NCBI GenBank assembly: GCA_900617975.1
Contig: UZAE01012418.1
Span: 1,553-42,511, forward strand
Origin: Rodentolepis nana
Lineage: Eukaryota > Platyhelminthes > Cestoda > Cyclophyllidea > Hymenolepididae
DNA length: 40,959 nucleotides
Direction of reading: 5' to 3'
Below, in pieces: positions 11,833 through 24,222 of the stretch; the first letter of the stretch is position 1, and the number at the start of each line of letters is the position of its first letter. The notes below the pieces were generated by a model. It ran no database searches. It saw only the letters and a program-made list of their open reading frames with translations, and was not told the origin of the DNA. Position numbers and translations under genes: made by a program.

Positions 11833-11954
11833 TCAATCTATAAGATGTCCGTTAGCAGTTTTAATGGCATATAGGAAAGCATCAATTGTTTGAGCTCCTG
11901 AAGCACTACTACAGTAGGTATTAAGTGCAAATTTATATCCCTCTTGGGTGAAAT
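11833..11954 (-). CDS. Putative terminal exon, unidentified protein
   Basis: On the minus strand a good acceptor (ATTATTTTTCCAG) is followed by 40 open codons ending in TGA 11835-11833: FTQEGYKFALNTYCSSASG and then AQTIDAFLYAIKTANGHLID. The composition looks like protein but I do not recognise the family, and no upstream exon was found. It lies 96 bp upstream of the putative bL21m exon on the same strand, so the two could be one gene or neighbours in one transcript. Confidence 0.25.
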
Positions 11955-13692
11955 CTGGAAAAATAATTATTACTTAGTCAGCCTACAATAAAACCTAGTT
12001 CACATTTTAAATGTCAATTGATTGAATTGTTAGAAGACAACAGATGAGAAAGACTTCAAATTCATGAGAGTCTCTATGCGTTTCAATATACCAATTTCAA
12101 AATAATTCTAATTCCTCATCAATGGGTTAAATTTGTCTCACACATCCTTTATCTCAGGTGATTTCTTATCCAACATTTTGTCTTTGTTCTCTGTTAGCAA
12201 TAAGCACCATCAGGTTGATTTCATTCTTGAACTCAATTCAAGCACAAAATGGAAATATCTAACGTTTCATCAGTTGAAATAAGAGTTATATCAAGTAATT
12301 TTCCAAAGCAAGTACCTGATAAGTAAGTAATCATTCGATATTTAATGAATTTTAAAATTTTTTGTTGAAGTCATAAAAATGCAGAATTTGACCGTTAATG
12401 CAAGAATGTTACTCAACTCATCAGCAGGCTTTAGGAATCAAATTTATTATAACTAAAAGTAGGAAGGCAAGTAAAAGGACTTCTATGAAGCGGTATCTAA
12501 GATTTAATTAATATAGTACTACGCGGTAATAAATTGCCAGTGAAGTTCTGTTAATAATATTATTTCAATTTTCAGCATGCGAGTTGAAAAGAAAAGTAAT
12601 AATGAGAAAAAGTTAGCAATTGCGGTGCAAATTATGAAAATCAACCTCGATAAATGACTCTAGAAAGCTGTTCGTATTCCTTCTTTCGAAATGTTTAGAG
12701 AACCCTGAATAAGAAACCAATTGATCATACTATCAAATTTTGGGATAATAAGGCAGGCCAACATTATAGAATGTTCATTGGACTACTTAACGCGTATCGA
12801 GCATCCCCGAGTATGTGTGCATAGGCCTTTCAACGGCTCAACGAACAATCTTCGTGTAACGAAGATTAAATGAACTCAACTTGTGAGTCCTTTGAGATAG
12901 GACTTAATCCACTAAACATCTTGTTTATTTTCGAAACTTTGGAGGTGGACAAGGCAAATATGATAGAAAACCCGAAATGGGAAAGATTGTATAAATTAAA
13001 AAGTTAAAATCAGATTGTACCCCATACTAAATTTCTGAAATATGATTTACATTAAAATTTGTTATGTGCTTCCTTATCAAATACAGTAACCGACACTTGG
13101 TATCTTTAAGAAACTGAATTAATTGCAATCCCAATCGGGCAAACCCATATTGCGAAACAACAAAATAGCAATGTCAAGAGATGATAGGAAACAGTGTAGA
13201 TAAATTTGCATTGGTAATGAAGAAATAAGAGGTAAAAATATGAAATCATAAATATAAACATAATTTTGGGGGGTTTCGTCTTTAAATGAGTGACAAATAT
13301 GCTCCTATATTTCCATTTACAAACTTTAGCCATATCAAATACATATTCGAAAAAATAACAAATTATCAAAAATTAAGATCATCAACTACGTTCACTTGTA
13401 TTTTGAAAATTATGCGAAACAAAAACAAAGAATATAGTGTTATAATATGCTTTATCACGATGATTATAAGTGTATAAGTTCAATTTTAAAATTATTTGGA
13501 GTACATGCCATTAGAATCTGTGATTATTTAAAAATTTAATTCATTACTTTTTAGAATAGTTGTGTACTATATATTTACACTTTGCAGCGACTCATTTTAA
13601 ATAGGGTGACCTCTTAAATTGTTTACATCGTACATACCAACCAATCAGATAGAGACACACGGTTTTACTATTTGACTGTTGGGTTTTACAAG
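11955..13692. other. Intergenic, nothing recognised
   Basis: AT-rich sequence. Open frames of 60-90 codons occur on both strands near 13106-13477 but their products are low-complexity and hydrophobic or basic without family signs; they overlap each other and fit chance. Confidence 0.4.
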
Positions 13693-13714
13693 ATGAGGGT
13701 CTCATTCCTTCTAG
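13693..13714 (+). promoter_or_regulatory. Splice acceptor at DNAJC3 start, candidate trans-splice site
   Basis: The run CTCATTCCTTCTAG ends at AG 13713-13714, a strong acceptor. The final TAG is also an in-frame stop for the DNAJC3 reading frame, so the protein frame can only open at 13715. The ATG at 13693 is in a different frame and just upstream, so it is not the start. A spliced leader ending in AUG would place its AUG exactly in frame. Confidence 0.55.
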
Positions 13715-15963
13715 TACCTCCTATTACCCTATTCAAGAGTTTTCTTATTTTGTGTAGGTTGTTTTATACTGTTAATATGTTTAGTATTTTGTTATGTCTC
13801 TCGTGGCAACGAAAGTGTTGAATCCTTGCTCGCCAGAGGAACTCAATCCCTTTCCAGTGGAAATTTAGTACTTGCTGTCGACCTTTATACTGAAGCTATT
13901 AATATTGATCCTGATAACTATATGAGTCGATATCGACGAGCCACAGCCTATATTGCTATGGGAAAGCTCAAGGTAGCATTGCCGGACTTAGAGAAAACAC
14001 TTTCCCTTAATCCCGGCTTTGTTCTTGCTCACAAACAGAAGGCACTTATCAATCTTAAACTGGGTAACCTAAAAGAATCTCGTGCATCGCTTCTCATTTT
14101 GGTATGTTCAGATTATTTAATGCAATTTCTTTTTTTCATAGAAATCAAATGATGACGACGTTAATAAACTTCTAAATGATATTAATGATGCTGAAGCAAA
14201 TTTGGATTATGCCAAGCAGCTCTACTTTAGAGAACAATTCACCGAAGCCTTACCTCTTTTTGACTTTGTAATGGATATTGTACCATCAAACAGAGAAATT
14301 CACGAAATGCGAGCTATTTGTCGCATAAAATCAGGTGATACTATAAGAGTAGGTTTGTAGGTAAATTATTACTTAATTCTTTCTCAGGGCATTGAGGAGT
14401 TGAGAGAATGTATTCACATGGTCAGTGATAATCGTGAGGGACTGCTCCGCGTTTCTAAGATTATGTACGATTTCGGATGGGCGGAAAGGTCCCTTGAAGA
14501 GGTTCGTGAGTGCCTCAAACTCGATCCCGATGACAAACCTTGCCGAGCTCACTATGGAAAAGTTAGGATTCTCGTAAAGACAATGAAGTTGGGTGAGAAG
14601 CAAAGAAAAGATGAAAAGTGGAATGATTGTATTAAAACTGGCAACCGGATTATTGAACTCAATGACAGCATTTCTGACTATGTACTGCAGGGGAAGGTTC
14701 TTATCTGTGAATGTGCTTCTTGGGTATGTTCTAGTGAATCATGCAAATAAGAATGTTTCTTATCTTGAGCTCGTCTCAGTTTTTTTTCTCTCTGTAGGTA
14801 GACCCTGAACTTGCCATTAGCTCTTGTAAGTACGTAATCTCCGAAAAATCACATCTGATAGATGCTTATCTGAGTCTGGGTAGAGCGTACTGGAAATTGG
14901 ATTATCTTGATGAAGGTAAATTACGTCTTTTTTTCTTTTATTATTGACCATTAGAAGACATTAATTGTAGAATTTACTGGTAGTATAAGTATCAAATAGA
15001 AATCCATTTATTTGTGAGTTCAATTAGCTTTTTTAATTGGTAAGGCTTTGCTTCATTTTGAGTACGTTTTTTGTCACTGACTTTCCTGTAGTCAAAGGGA
15101 CTTCGTTCTACTGATTGCTAAGATTAGTTTGGTTCTTAAATTGAGGATCTCGTAATAGATTTTTCGCCCAAAATTCACCAGTTTATTTCGAAATAATTGC
15201 TGCATTTAATGCATCAGATATTTCGATTTTGATACTCCTATTTGTTTGCCCATTGAGATTGGAGTTCAAATGTGGTCTAGTTTTTTGTGAGCAGTGATGT
15301 AGTGTCACTTTTTCATCCTCTTCTCTTATTCTTGAATATTTCATGCTCATCTTGGATACTGTGGCTTGTTGAAGGATTTGGTATTAATTGGTCTATGCCG
15401 TGTATTTTTTACGTGTTTGTTTCTTAGCCGAGCACGCATTTCAGCAGGTTCTGAAATTGGATGATAAAAACTATATGGCTCAAAATCGTTTGCATGATAT
15501 AAAGAATAGACGGAAAGCTCAGGGCAAGAGAGATTACTACAAGATCCTTGGAGTTCGTCGTCGTGCCACTGATGATGAAATAAAACAGGCATATCGTAAA
15601 TTGGCCGGAAAAGCTCATCCTGATCGATACACTGACCCGGTGGAAAAGGAAGCAGCAACCAAACGTTTTCTTGATATCAATGATGCTCGTGATGTCCTAC
15701 TTGATCCAGGTAAATAATTTTATAATTTGCTTTAATTTTTGTTCAATCAAGCCTTTGGGTAATTTGATCTTATGTTAGGTATGCGAGCCCAATTTGATCA
15801 GGGTATTGATCCCAAAGATCCAGAGGCTAATACTCGAAGTCCATTTGGTTCGGGTAAAAGTAAACCTTTCTTCTTCCAAGGCGGTAAACCCTTCGGGTTC
15901 AATTTCAGGAATTTTGACCCCTTTGCCGGCGGTAATGGACACTTTGAGTTTCACTTTGGTTAG
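13715..15963 (+). CDS. DNAJC3: DNAJC3/P58IPK ER co-chaperone
   Basis: Six exons, 13715-14101, 14142-14348, 14388-14723, 14798-14915, 15428-15709 and 15779-15963, all with GT-AG introns (40, 39, 74, 512 and 69 bp) and matching phases. They encode 504 residues plus an initiator Met from elsewhere; human DNAJC3 has 504. Order: a hydrophobic signal segment ([18 protein letters not shown]), TPR repeats from about residue 40 ([20 protein letters not shown], closely matching the human first repeats), the conserved [13 protein letters not shown] repeat, then a J domain beginning [10 protein letters not shown] with HPD at 414-416, and a Gly/Phe-rich tail ending FHFG. The protein works in the ER lumen, bringing misfolded clients to BiP and stimulating its ATPase; the mammalian protein also inhibits eIF2-alpha kinases. 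The only odd point is the start: there is no in-frame ATG before the TPR region. Confidence 0.93.
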
Positions 15964-18031
15964 TCCTCTCCTTCTTCGCTCTGATTTTGATAATCGTCTT
16001 GTGTCTTTCCTCCCTCCTCAGTTTTCTTTTTGGTTAAAGAAAATTGGCATATATTTCGCTTTTTATTGGGTGTATACAGAGATATAGGTATTAGTAAACG
16101 ATTTGTCCATATTTACTCTTCAACTTTTTTGTGGGTTGGATGATTCGGCCTATAAAGAAACCATATTTGCTTGAGTAGAATTACATTTTGGCGCATGGTG
16201 TCTTGTTAAACGAATTCAAAGCAATAGTTGGATGATCGATTTTAAGCACAAAGTTGAAAAAATGATATCACATTAAGTATGCTCATAGGAATTCTGGTCC
16301 ATTTTAGTTTTTATTTGAATGTAATGAGGTTTGGGGAAATTGAATTTGACTTTTTTTCTGTGGTTTTATCAAGACGTGTATTGTTTCATCACATCTCCTT
16401 TCCTTGTAAAATATTATTATTCATGGGATAAACGCCTTAGGTTAAAAATCGATGGAGTACGGTAACTGAACTCATCTTAAACTCATGGAAGCAATGCATA
16501 GCTCCCTACGCTATTGCTCTTTGTTAGATTCAGGCGTATTTAAAGTAACGCCAATTTCAGCTCTAAAGCCTCTTTAAAAGTAGAATTAATGGTTGGGTTG
16601 GACAAGCTCGTATTTGACAAATGGAAATGGGTGAGGGGGAGGGGAGTGATTTGGAAAGAGAAAGTAGAGAAATCGGAGTGAGGGCAGGACCTAGTGAGAA
16701 CAATCATGATTGTCAATTTGATTGCGATGAGGCTTTTGTCCTATTTAGAGTTCTTTATTCATTTATCATCAACAGATCAATAGGTACAATACGTAAGAGG
16801 GACTGAGCAGGTCGTGAATTCGAGCGCGCATGTATTCAAATTGCCATCTTAATTTTTTGAGGCATTTCAAGTGTAATTACACAATTTTCCATGGACAAGT
16901 GAGTTTATTGAATAATTCTTATCTAACTGGGAATCTGACCCTACCAGGAATTATAATGTCTCGTCTGTGGGTCGTCCCAATTTTTTGGCGAATCGTTCCA
17001 CTTCACATCACCTAATTTAAATCTTTTAAATAAACATTAACATCGACGTACATCTAAGCGCTTGGCCATAAATTTTAGTATTGGCTTTAATGAAGGAAAA
17101 GCAAAATATACAATGTGTCTGTCTTATGTACTCTCTGTCTGGTTTGGAGTTTGACAATTTAATGCATTACTCGTAAGAGGCTTTAGAAAATTGTTTACTA
17201 AGGAAAAAACGCAGAGTTGCTTCCTTCATCGCGTCTCGAACACCCACTTATAGAATTTGCGATCTTTTATTAGTACCCTAATACACCCAGATATTTTTCG
17301 TGAGACTATACTCATTTTTTAATGCAAAAATGTGATTTTTTTCACTTCCAGATCCATAGAGATCTTGTGATAATATTTATTTTCGGAATGAATTAAAACT
17401 GATTCCTATGTTTTGTTACTCAAAAAGTAAAACGGAATGCTTGTAGCGAGATTTTCTTCACCAATTTTCTGAACGGCTAAAATTGGAATTTGTAACAGTC
17501 CTCACTTTCCTTAGATATTGACGGCTGAAACCGTTCTCATCATTTTAAATAACTTTTAGCCAGCGTTAAAATAAATGCGTCAGCTACTACTTTCATGCCT
17601 ATATTCAAAATAAAAAAGTTTTGGTGCGATTGGACCTTAAATGTTTACTTAATCAATTAGCTATCTTTGCCATTTTTTTCATGCTCAACGGTTTAGAAAC
17701 AGCGACATTGTTTGATCTACGTTTCTAGAAAAAAAATTCTTCACTAAGTTCACTTCAATGACTTTTTGAAGTGACTTCTCCTGATGACGAAAAGAATAAA
17801 CATACTTTCTCTACGGAAAACTATTACCTTAAGGTTTAACTCTTTAATGCTAGAATTGACCTCCTCGGATGTGCTTTCAATTCTATAAATCTCACTAATT
17901 CAAAACCACGGGGAACTTCTTTGAAACAATTCAAGAATGTGACTAATGTACACGAGGTGTTGATTTCCAACTGCTATCGATCAAAGATAAGGGAAGTATT
18001 TTTACAATTATCTTAAGGAATTTCTGAGTGA
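15964..18031. other. DNAJC3 3' flank and intergenic
   Basis: AT-rich; no AATAAA directly after the DNAJC3 stop. A purine-rich patch at about 16621-16690 gives a short open frame with no family signs. Nothing else recognised. Confidence 0.4.
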
Positions 18032-18175
18032 ATGAACGTATTGCTTATTTTTCCATCGAAGTCACAAGAGAATAACCCAAAATTCAGCAATCTTCCTAAT
18101 CTTGACCACGAGGAGGAGAAGGAATACAAAGGCTACGCATTTCTCTCCACAAGTATCCCAAACCGGGTCGATTGA
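18032..18175 (+). CDS. Short open frame, hypothetical
   Basis: ATG 18032 to TGA 18173-18175, 47 codons. The product has a charged, coding-like middle (NLDHEEEKEYKGYAFLSTS, then IPNRVD). The higher GC and non-random residues stand out from the flanks, but the opposite strand is also open for about 36 codons. It may be an exon of an unrecognised gene. No function is proposed. Confidence 0.2.
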   Translation: MNVLLIFPSKSQENNPKFSNLPNLDHEEEKEYKGYAFLSTSIPNRVD

Positions 18176-18300
18176 AGTGTATTTTTGTATTTGTGTGTGT
18201 CTTTATTATTCATAATACTTCCAAAATTATTTATATTTTGCTAACAACAATGCTAGATTTATCAATTAACTCTAAATAATCTGCCTAATATTCATCTTTT

Positions 18301-18423
18301 AGAAGTTATAAATTTCTTCCATGGAGGCAGATATGATGTGGCTCCAGCGAGTTTAGATGCACGCTTTTTGCTTGCTTTCTCGAGGTTATTCAAAAAAAGA
18401 TATAACAAACAAAAATTCAAGTA
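18301..18423. other. Coding-like island, strand uncertain
   Basis: After an acceptor-like ATTCATCTTTTAG, the plus strand is open for 40 codons (VINFFHGGRYDVAPASLDA, then RFLLAFSRLF) to a TAA. The minus strand of the same bases also gives a plausible basic peptide (EKASKKRASKLAGATSYLPP). One of them may be an exon; neither is assignable to a family. Confidence 0.2.
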
Positions 18424-20836
18424 ATATTTAGTCTCCTGTCCTTCTAGACTGAATTTACTCTCGTTTATTAGCATTCTTTTGACCATTTATCTGCGATATG
18501 CTCAAACCCCATGCGAAATATTGAAAATAGGCCAGTCATCTCAAGAAAGGGAATGCATATTTAGATCCTGCTGATCATTTATTGAATAGTTTGCACTTTG
18601 ATAGTACTCTACATCTTATATATTTATCTGGTTACTTGGACGGGATTTCAGTCTAATTTATCCTCAATTAGGGCAAGTAAGCAAACTCTTGCTATGCTTA
18701 TATTTGAATTTGAATGTGTAGGTATAGGACCATTAACTCCAAGCCCTTTTAAAAGAGCGTTTCCTTGCACCTATCATGGTTGGCACGATGGAGCAAGGCT
18801 AATGTAGAGCACAACTTTTGCCAATAGATTTAAAAGACTCAATAAATTTGTGCAAGGGGCATTCCGTACAATGAGTGTGCATTAACAAACATGCAATCTG
18901 TGGCTTCTCATTTTGCGTAGAGTTAGCTGATAATCATTGCTCCAAAGCCGTATATTTCTCCAATAAGCATAATAAACAAGGAAGTATATCTTACCATCGC
19001 ATCCGAAATACACAACGTGAATTAGGACGATATATTTAAACAATAATAGTCAAAATATAGAAGAATGGAAATGGTTCGATGATGTCAGCCGTTAGGGAGT
19101 GGGGGGTCGATATAGACTCGGTAATGCTGCTTTGAAACACACAAATGGACAATAATTGGCAATAAATTCGTATGAAACACGGGGTTACTGACAATGATCG
19201 ATAATTTAGTGTTTCTTAATTATTCGAATCACATGACACTACTTACTAAATATTGATTTACATCTATATAGTCTCTTATATTACTTCCACAAAAACCAAT
19301 TGTGCACATTCGAGTTTGACACCTTGAGACTAGTTTTAACTACTTTCAACATTTGACTAATTTGTGAAAACTGTCAAACTAAGCTTAAGTGAACATAAAT
19401 TAATCCTCATATAAGCATTTACCAAACATTTTAGTTAAGTGTTTACACAACTCCGAGATTTCAAACCGCTCTCCTAACAGTGAGGGGCAAAGTGTGAATA
19501 TTAGTCATCAGATTTCGAAACTGTGCTTCAAGGCATGCTCCACTCCAACTTACCGAATTATTGGTCAAAAGGCCATGTAGCTCTTTGGTAAATTCAGAGA
19601 AGCGTTTTCTGTTGCCCACCTCGAGTAGAGGGAAAATTCAGAATTTCCCACCCCCTTCCTTAGCCTAACGTAACCTATGGAGTTAGTCTTATCATCTAAT
19701 GGATTTTCATCTGTGGGCAGAGAGCATCTGGCTACTGACTGTGGTCAGGCGCATTATCTACTACATTCGTCTCAACTCATCCCTCTTGCTTATCTTCCTA
19801 GTTATAATGCTTTCATTTAATGGAAATTCGATAGGCACTTGTTTAGCCATCATCGCGCAGTTGCCACTTGGTAGTGTTAATGTCTTCTTTCTAGGAAATT
19901 TCCACTAAAATCTCTTTCACCAGCGTCACTCAATTGTAACTTGGCGATATCCCCAATCCGGGCTATTGAGGAATCGATAGGAATGTAGACTTTGGAAATA
20001 ATGTGGGCTTTTCTGTTCTATTCCCCAAAACTATTTCAGGGGTATTTGCGGATAAATTTGCTATGTTTGGTTGAATTTAGGGGATCAGATGTATACCTTT
20101 TATGACAAACAATTTTAAATTATTGACATTATTTTACGTCTTCGACACCAACCACACAGAGGTGAAAGTTCACAAAACTAACGTCTTTATGACCTTCACT
20201 ATAAAAGAGATTGGATTTGGGAGCTAAAGCTTAATGTTCTCAATTTAATTGATAAATCGATCGGATGGTTGAAGTTCATTAAGAAGAGCCATAAGACTGG
20301 GTTGTATTGAGGAGAAATACCTACTCAATAAATATAATCAATAACTAATTAATGTAATTAAATATTAATTATATTTACTTAGCTTAAGTGGTAATGTTGG
20401 AAATTCCCTCCTGATGCGAATAGCACCTGTCGTCGGCTCTCAACATGTCTCCATATTCAATACCGTACTTCGAGTGCCTGCAAACCGAACTAATGTTGCA
20501 AATTGTGCTGCGGGCGAAACCTACAAAGGGTAATAATAATTTAAGGAGAGGGATCAGAACTAATATGAACAGGCATTTTCTTCAGAGATTGTGGACTCTT
20601 TACGTTGCTTTCCGACATTTTCGGCCTTCAATCGGTAAAAAATTGGACTTTAATTCTTTATTAATTTACGGTTCTCATGGTCAGGCACATGGCACTTAGA
20701 GTCCCCTCATAATTTCATTTGTCACTATCACGAAAAGCTCCGAATCAGATACCTTGCGCTTGTAGTGGATTGCTACAGTAATAAGCCCTGACTTATGCTC
20801 AGTAATGTCTGTGACAAGATCGTTTATTTGGGTTGT
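18424..20836. other. Intergenic, nothing recognised
   Basis: AT-rich with several open frames of 60-85 codons, none showing a domain. The region ends with the 5' target-site duplication of a SINE copy (20825-20836). Confidence 0.4.
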
Positions 20837-21166
20837 GGGGTGTGCGATAGACTACCTCCATGTGGTGCACCCCGGGCAACGTATTCTCATACGGCAAAAA
20901 GTCTATTAAGTGGCAGTTGACTTCTGGCTTCAAACTAACAAGGCCCCATTGCATTTCATATTCCTCTACTTCCACAGTTCTCACCTCACCTATTTTCTAC
21001 CTTTGTGTCTGCCTGTCTCTTTACCATCTTTGAAACACTCTTCTCTTCCCTCCCACCCCCTCTCGACTTTTTTCAATTTGATATTCCTCCTCCTCTCTGT
21101 GAAGCCCAAAGTCAACTAAAGGACTAATGATAACTATCAAAACGCCTGCCATTTGATTTAAATAAA
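20837..21166 (+). mobile_element. SINE-like retroposon, copy 1
   Basis: About 330 bp beginning GGGGTGTGCGATAGAC and ending in a TTTAAATAAATA tail. It is flanked by a 12-bp target-site duplication with one mismatch (TATTTGGGTTGT at 20825-20836, TATTTGAGTTGT at 21167-21178). It shares with the other copies a GC-rich head, a pyrimidine-rich middle, and a 3' end with the palindrome TGATAACTATCA before GCCTGCCATTTGA. No protein is encoded. Pol III boxes are not clear: TTCAAACTA near base 95 resembles a B box only loosely. Confidence 0.85.
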
Positions 21167-21178
21167 TATTTGAGTTGT

Positions 21179-24100
21179 ATATGGCCGTCACAGAGCTTAG
21201 TCATTAAAATACAATGAAGGGTTTGTTAAAAAATTCAAGGACCACTGATTGGTGGCTGGTTGAGAGGTTGACCGCACTGCGCCCTACGCGACAACTAGCA
21301 CGGCCCACCTAGAATCTGGCTGGGTGCGCATCCATGATAAGGTTTTGCGCTCCACCAGCTCAATATGTCAAAATATTAAGTGATTCATAAAAAATGTCAT
21401 TTAGTGTATAAAAGATGAAAAAATTAGCATAAAAGGCAAATTAACCGAGATGGAATAAAATGGGGAATTCCTGCAACGAGTGACAAGAGTGCTGTGAAGT
21501 GCCAGCTGAGCTCGCTGGTATGCTATTTTTTGCACTAACCCCATAGAGAGTGGAAAAATTAACACAGACAAAGAAAATTTATTAATAAAATCATTTATAC
21601 ATGAAGTTGGCGGGTTTAATGTGGAGGTTTGTGATTGGTAGACAAAGTGCAAAATACTGAATAGAGATTGACCTCGTCACGATGTGAACTCCCCAAATCA
21701 CCTTATAGTGATGCAGTAAAAGTGCAATAGTGGTGACGTGTGCTCACATTTCCGATGAGTATTAGATGGTTTTAGCATTGCTATTAGAGAACATTAAGTA
21801 AATTACTAAGATCTTAAGTAATCTACTAATTTACGTCCTCCATCCTAATACCGCAATATGATTAGCTTGTCGTTAAGTTTGGTTTACTTAAAATGGTGCA
21901 ATACAAATATCAGCAACTCATTTTGCATAAAATCATAAGGTTGCATGAATACGAATGGTAAAAATACATTCATTAAGTGATGATCTCAACTTGCACAAAT
22001 GCTGGGATTATGAGATGGTGGGCCTTCTTTTTATTCTTTTCGGGCAATTTGATGAAGTTGGGAAAAATTCAGATGAAATTAAGTGGGATGTTCAATTTAC
22101 TTAGTTTATAGAAAAGGGGATATCCTGGGAATATAGAGCCTGGTTTCATCGTCGAGCCGTTCCAAACTTTCATTATTTCACCTAATTATGAGCTGCAGAT
22201 AACTCTGTGAAGTTTTCAAGGCGAAAAATAAGATAAGGCGTTGGTAGACAATGAGTAAAGATGGTAATGGAACGGGAGAAGAAAAACAGAACAGGCCACA
22301 CCCATAGATCACACCAGCTGTAACTGGGTCAGAACTTGATCGTCTGAGGTTCGGTCAAAATGTCTATAAACTGTGGCATCTGATATAACTTACAGAAGGA
22401 AATGAATATTAAGCAAATTAGTTGTATCGTTATTTATGAGATGTGAATTTATATTTTTCTGTTTAAATTGATAAGAAATTTCTTACTCCAGAAACAGAAA
22501 CGCACTCAGTAATATATATATAATTCTTCTTATTAAGGCCGAAAGCGTGAGTATAAGTAATTCAATAGGGGAGCGCTGTTTTGTACACAACAAAATTTTT
22601 CAATAATTCAAATGAATTGATTTGAATAACAGGCTAGGTAATAAAGTGTGGAATTGAGTAAAAGGGAATCTGGCACAATTTCCATACTCTTTCACCCCAA
22701 GACTACAAGCTGGTGAATAATTTATCACATCATCGCACCTCTCTAAACAGTAGAAGAAAAAATAAATCAAGTGTTGAGAACTGACAAATGTGATTAAAAT
22801 ATTGTCAATAAGTAATTAATACCATAGATAGACATCTAGTGCAACCTAAGGGACGAATAATAAAATTCGAATTTTAGAACGCTAATTCTCCTCTTTGGTA
22901 GGCGATGTGTACAATAGTAGTTCAAAAATATTAAAGAGGATACACAACTTTAATAGTTCGTTGGTGTTTTCAGCGCCTTCCTACTCATCGCTCCATAACT
23001 TTTGAATGTTCTTGCTAACCGACCCCAGATGTCTCCCACAATTGGAATTTTAATAATAATATTATATTAGATAATAATTCGATGGAATGTAATTATCGAG
23101 GTTTTACTATTTGAAGTCTAATTTCTGCCCCCTGGTAGTTGTTCCTTCTTAGTCCACTCACCCTGAGTACTGAAAGCGTATATTTGAAAAATTAATCTGC
23201 CAATAAATTTTTTGCTTGTGAATAATTCACTAACTAACTAACGCAACTATAAAAGCGAATTCAAAGTGAAAAATTTGAAATACAATATACAGTTTTGCAA
23301 CTGTTGCATGGGAAGAAGCGCTTGTCGATTCATCAACTGATTCTACCCATTATCAAGACCGTGATGTTAATGATGCTGACATTGAACATTAGAAAATAGC
23401 ATGGAATTAATATTCTCAATAAGGACCACAATTTTAGCTAATAATTCAATTTAAAATCAGAGGTTTTCGTACACTTTAATTTCAAATCGAAAATAAATTT
23501 TTAAATCTTCCACCCAAGTACTAAGCTTAATTAAATCGAATTTAAACCGTCTATCAACCCCCCCCCCCCCCCAACATTATAAATTTATTCGTCACGTGAA
23601 GTAGACTCCAAACTCAACCTCAGTATCAAGTTTCAGTAGTGTACTTTAAACTCTACCAGACAATTACCCACTATTCAAGTACATTTCAACAATTATATAA
23701 CATTGGTAAATTATTAATGACAGAGCATTGCTTTCAACTCAATACCTGCTGAGTTTTCAACGTAACTTTTAAATGTTGCTTGAACCTGATTCGTAAAAAG
23801 CTTTGTTGATTTTCGGATTTAATTTTCGTAGTTTCATTAATTCCAAAAGTTAGGAGGTCTTGGACACCCAAGACAATACCCAGTTGGCACGTACCCAGTT
23901 TAATTTTGATGCAAATCGAAGTGTCTCAATACACGTTGAACTCAGGTGATATCTTCCAACAATGTGCCACATTGTTTGTGCTCTTCTTGCTGCTTGCAGA
24001 TGAACTGGAGAAGGTTGAGTCATTTGAAAGTAGATTTTTGTGGATTATAAGGGATTTTCACTTCATAATTGTATCGCCAGGAATGCTTTCGTTTAAAGCG

Positions 24101-24222
24101 GGTTGTGAAATCGTCCAATTCATTAAAAGACACGCGTCGAGAATCTATTCTATCGATCCCTTCTTATCCTTCAGAGTGCTGACGAATAATAAAGCGATCT
24201 GCAAACACTGAGTATGAGCTAA
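21179..24222. other. Intergenic, nothing recognised
   Basis: AT-rich. A GC-richer patch at about 21240-21360 shows no tRNA fold or coding frame that I can support. A run of 15 C lies at 23558-23572. The end of the region, from about 23900, may contain the last eroded part of the Gypsy element described next. Confidence 0.4.

Noticed and set aside
13106..13477. 87- and 63-codon open frames on opposite strands
   Set aside because: Low-complexity hydrophobic or basic products, mutually overlapping, no splice or start context.
13693..13695. ATG just before DNAJC3
   Set aside because: It is not in the DNAJC3 reading frame; the DNAJC3 frame has a stop at 13712-13714.
23906..24211. 101-codon plus-strand open frame, at first sight GTPase-like
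   Set aside because: The only sign was a short FLWIIRDF-like string; it lies antisense to the eroded end of the Gypsy remnant and has no G-domain motifs.
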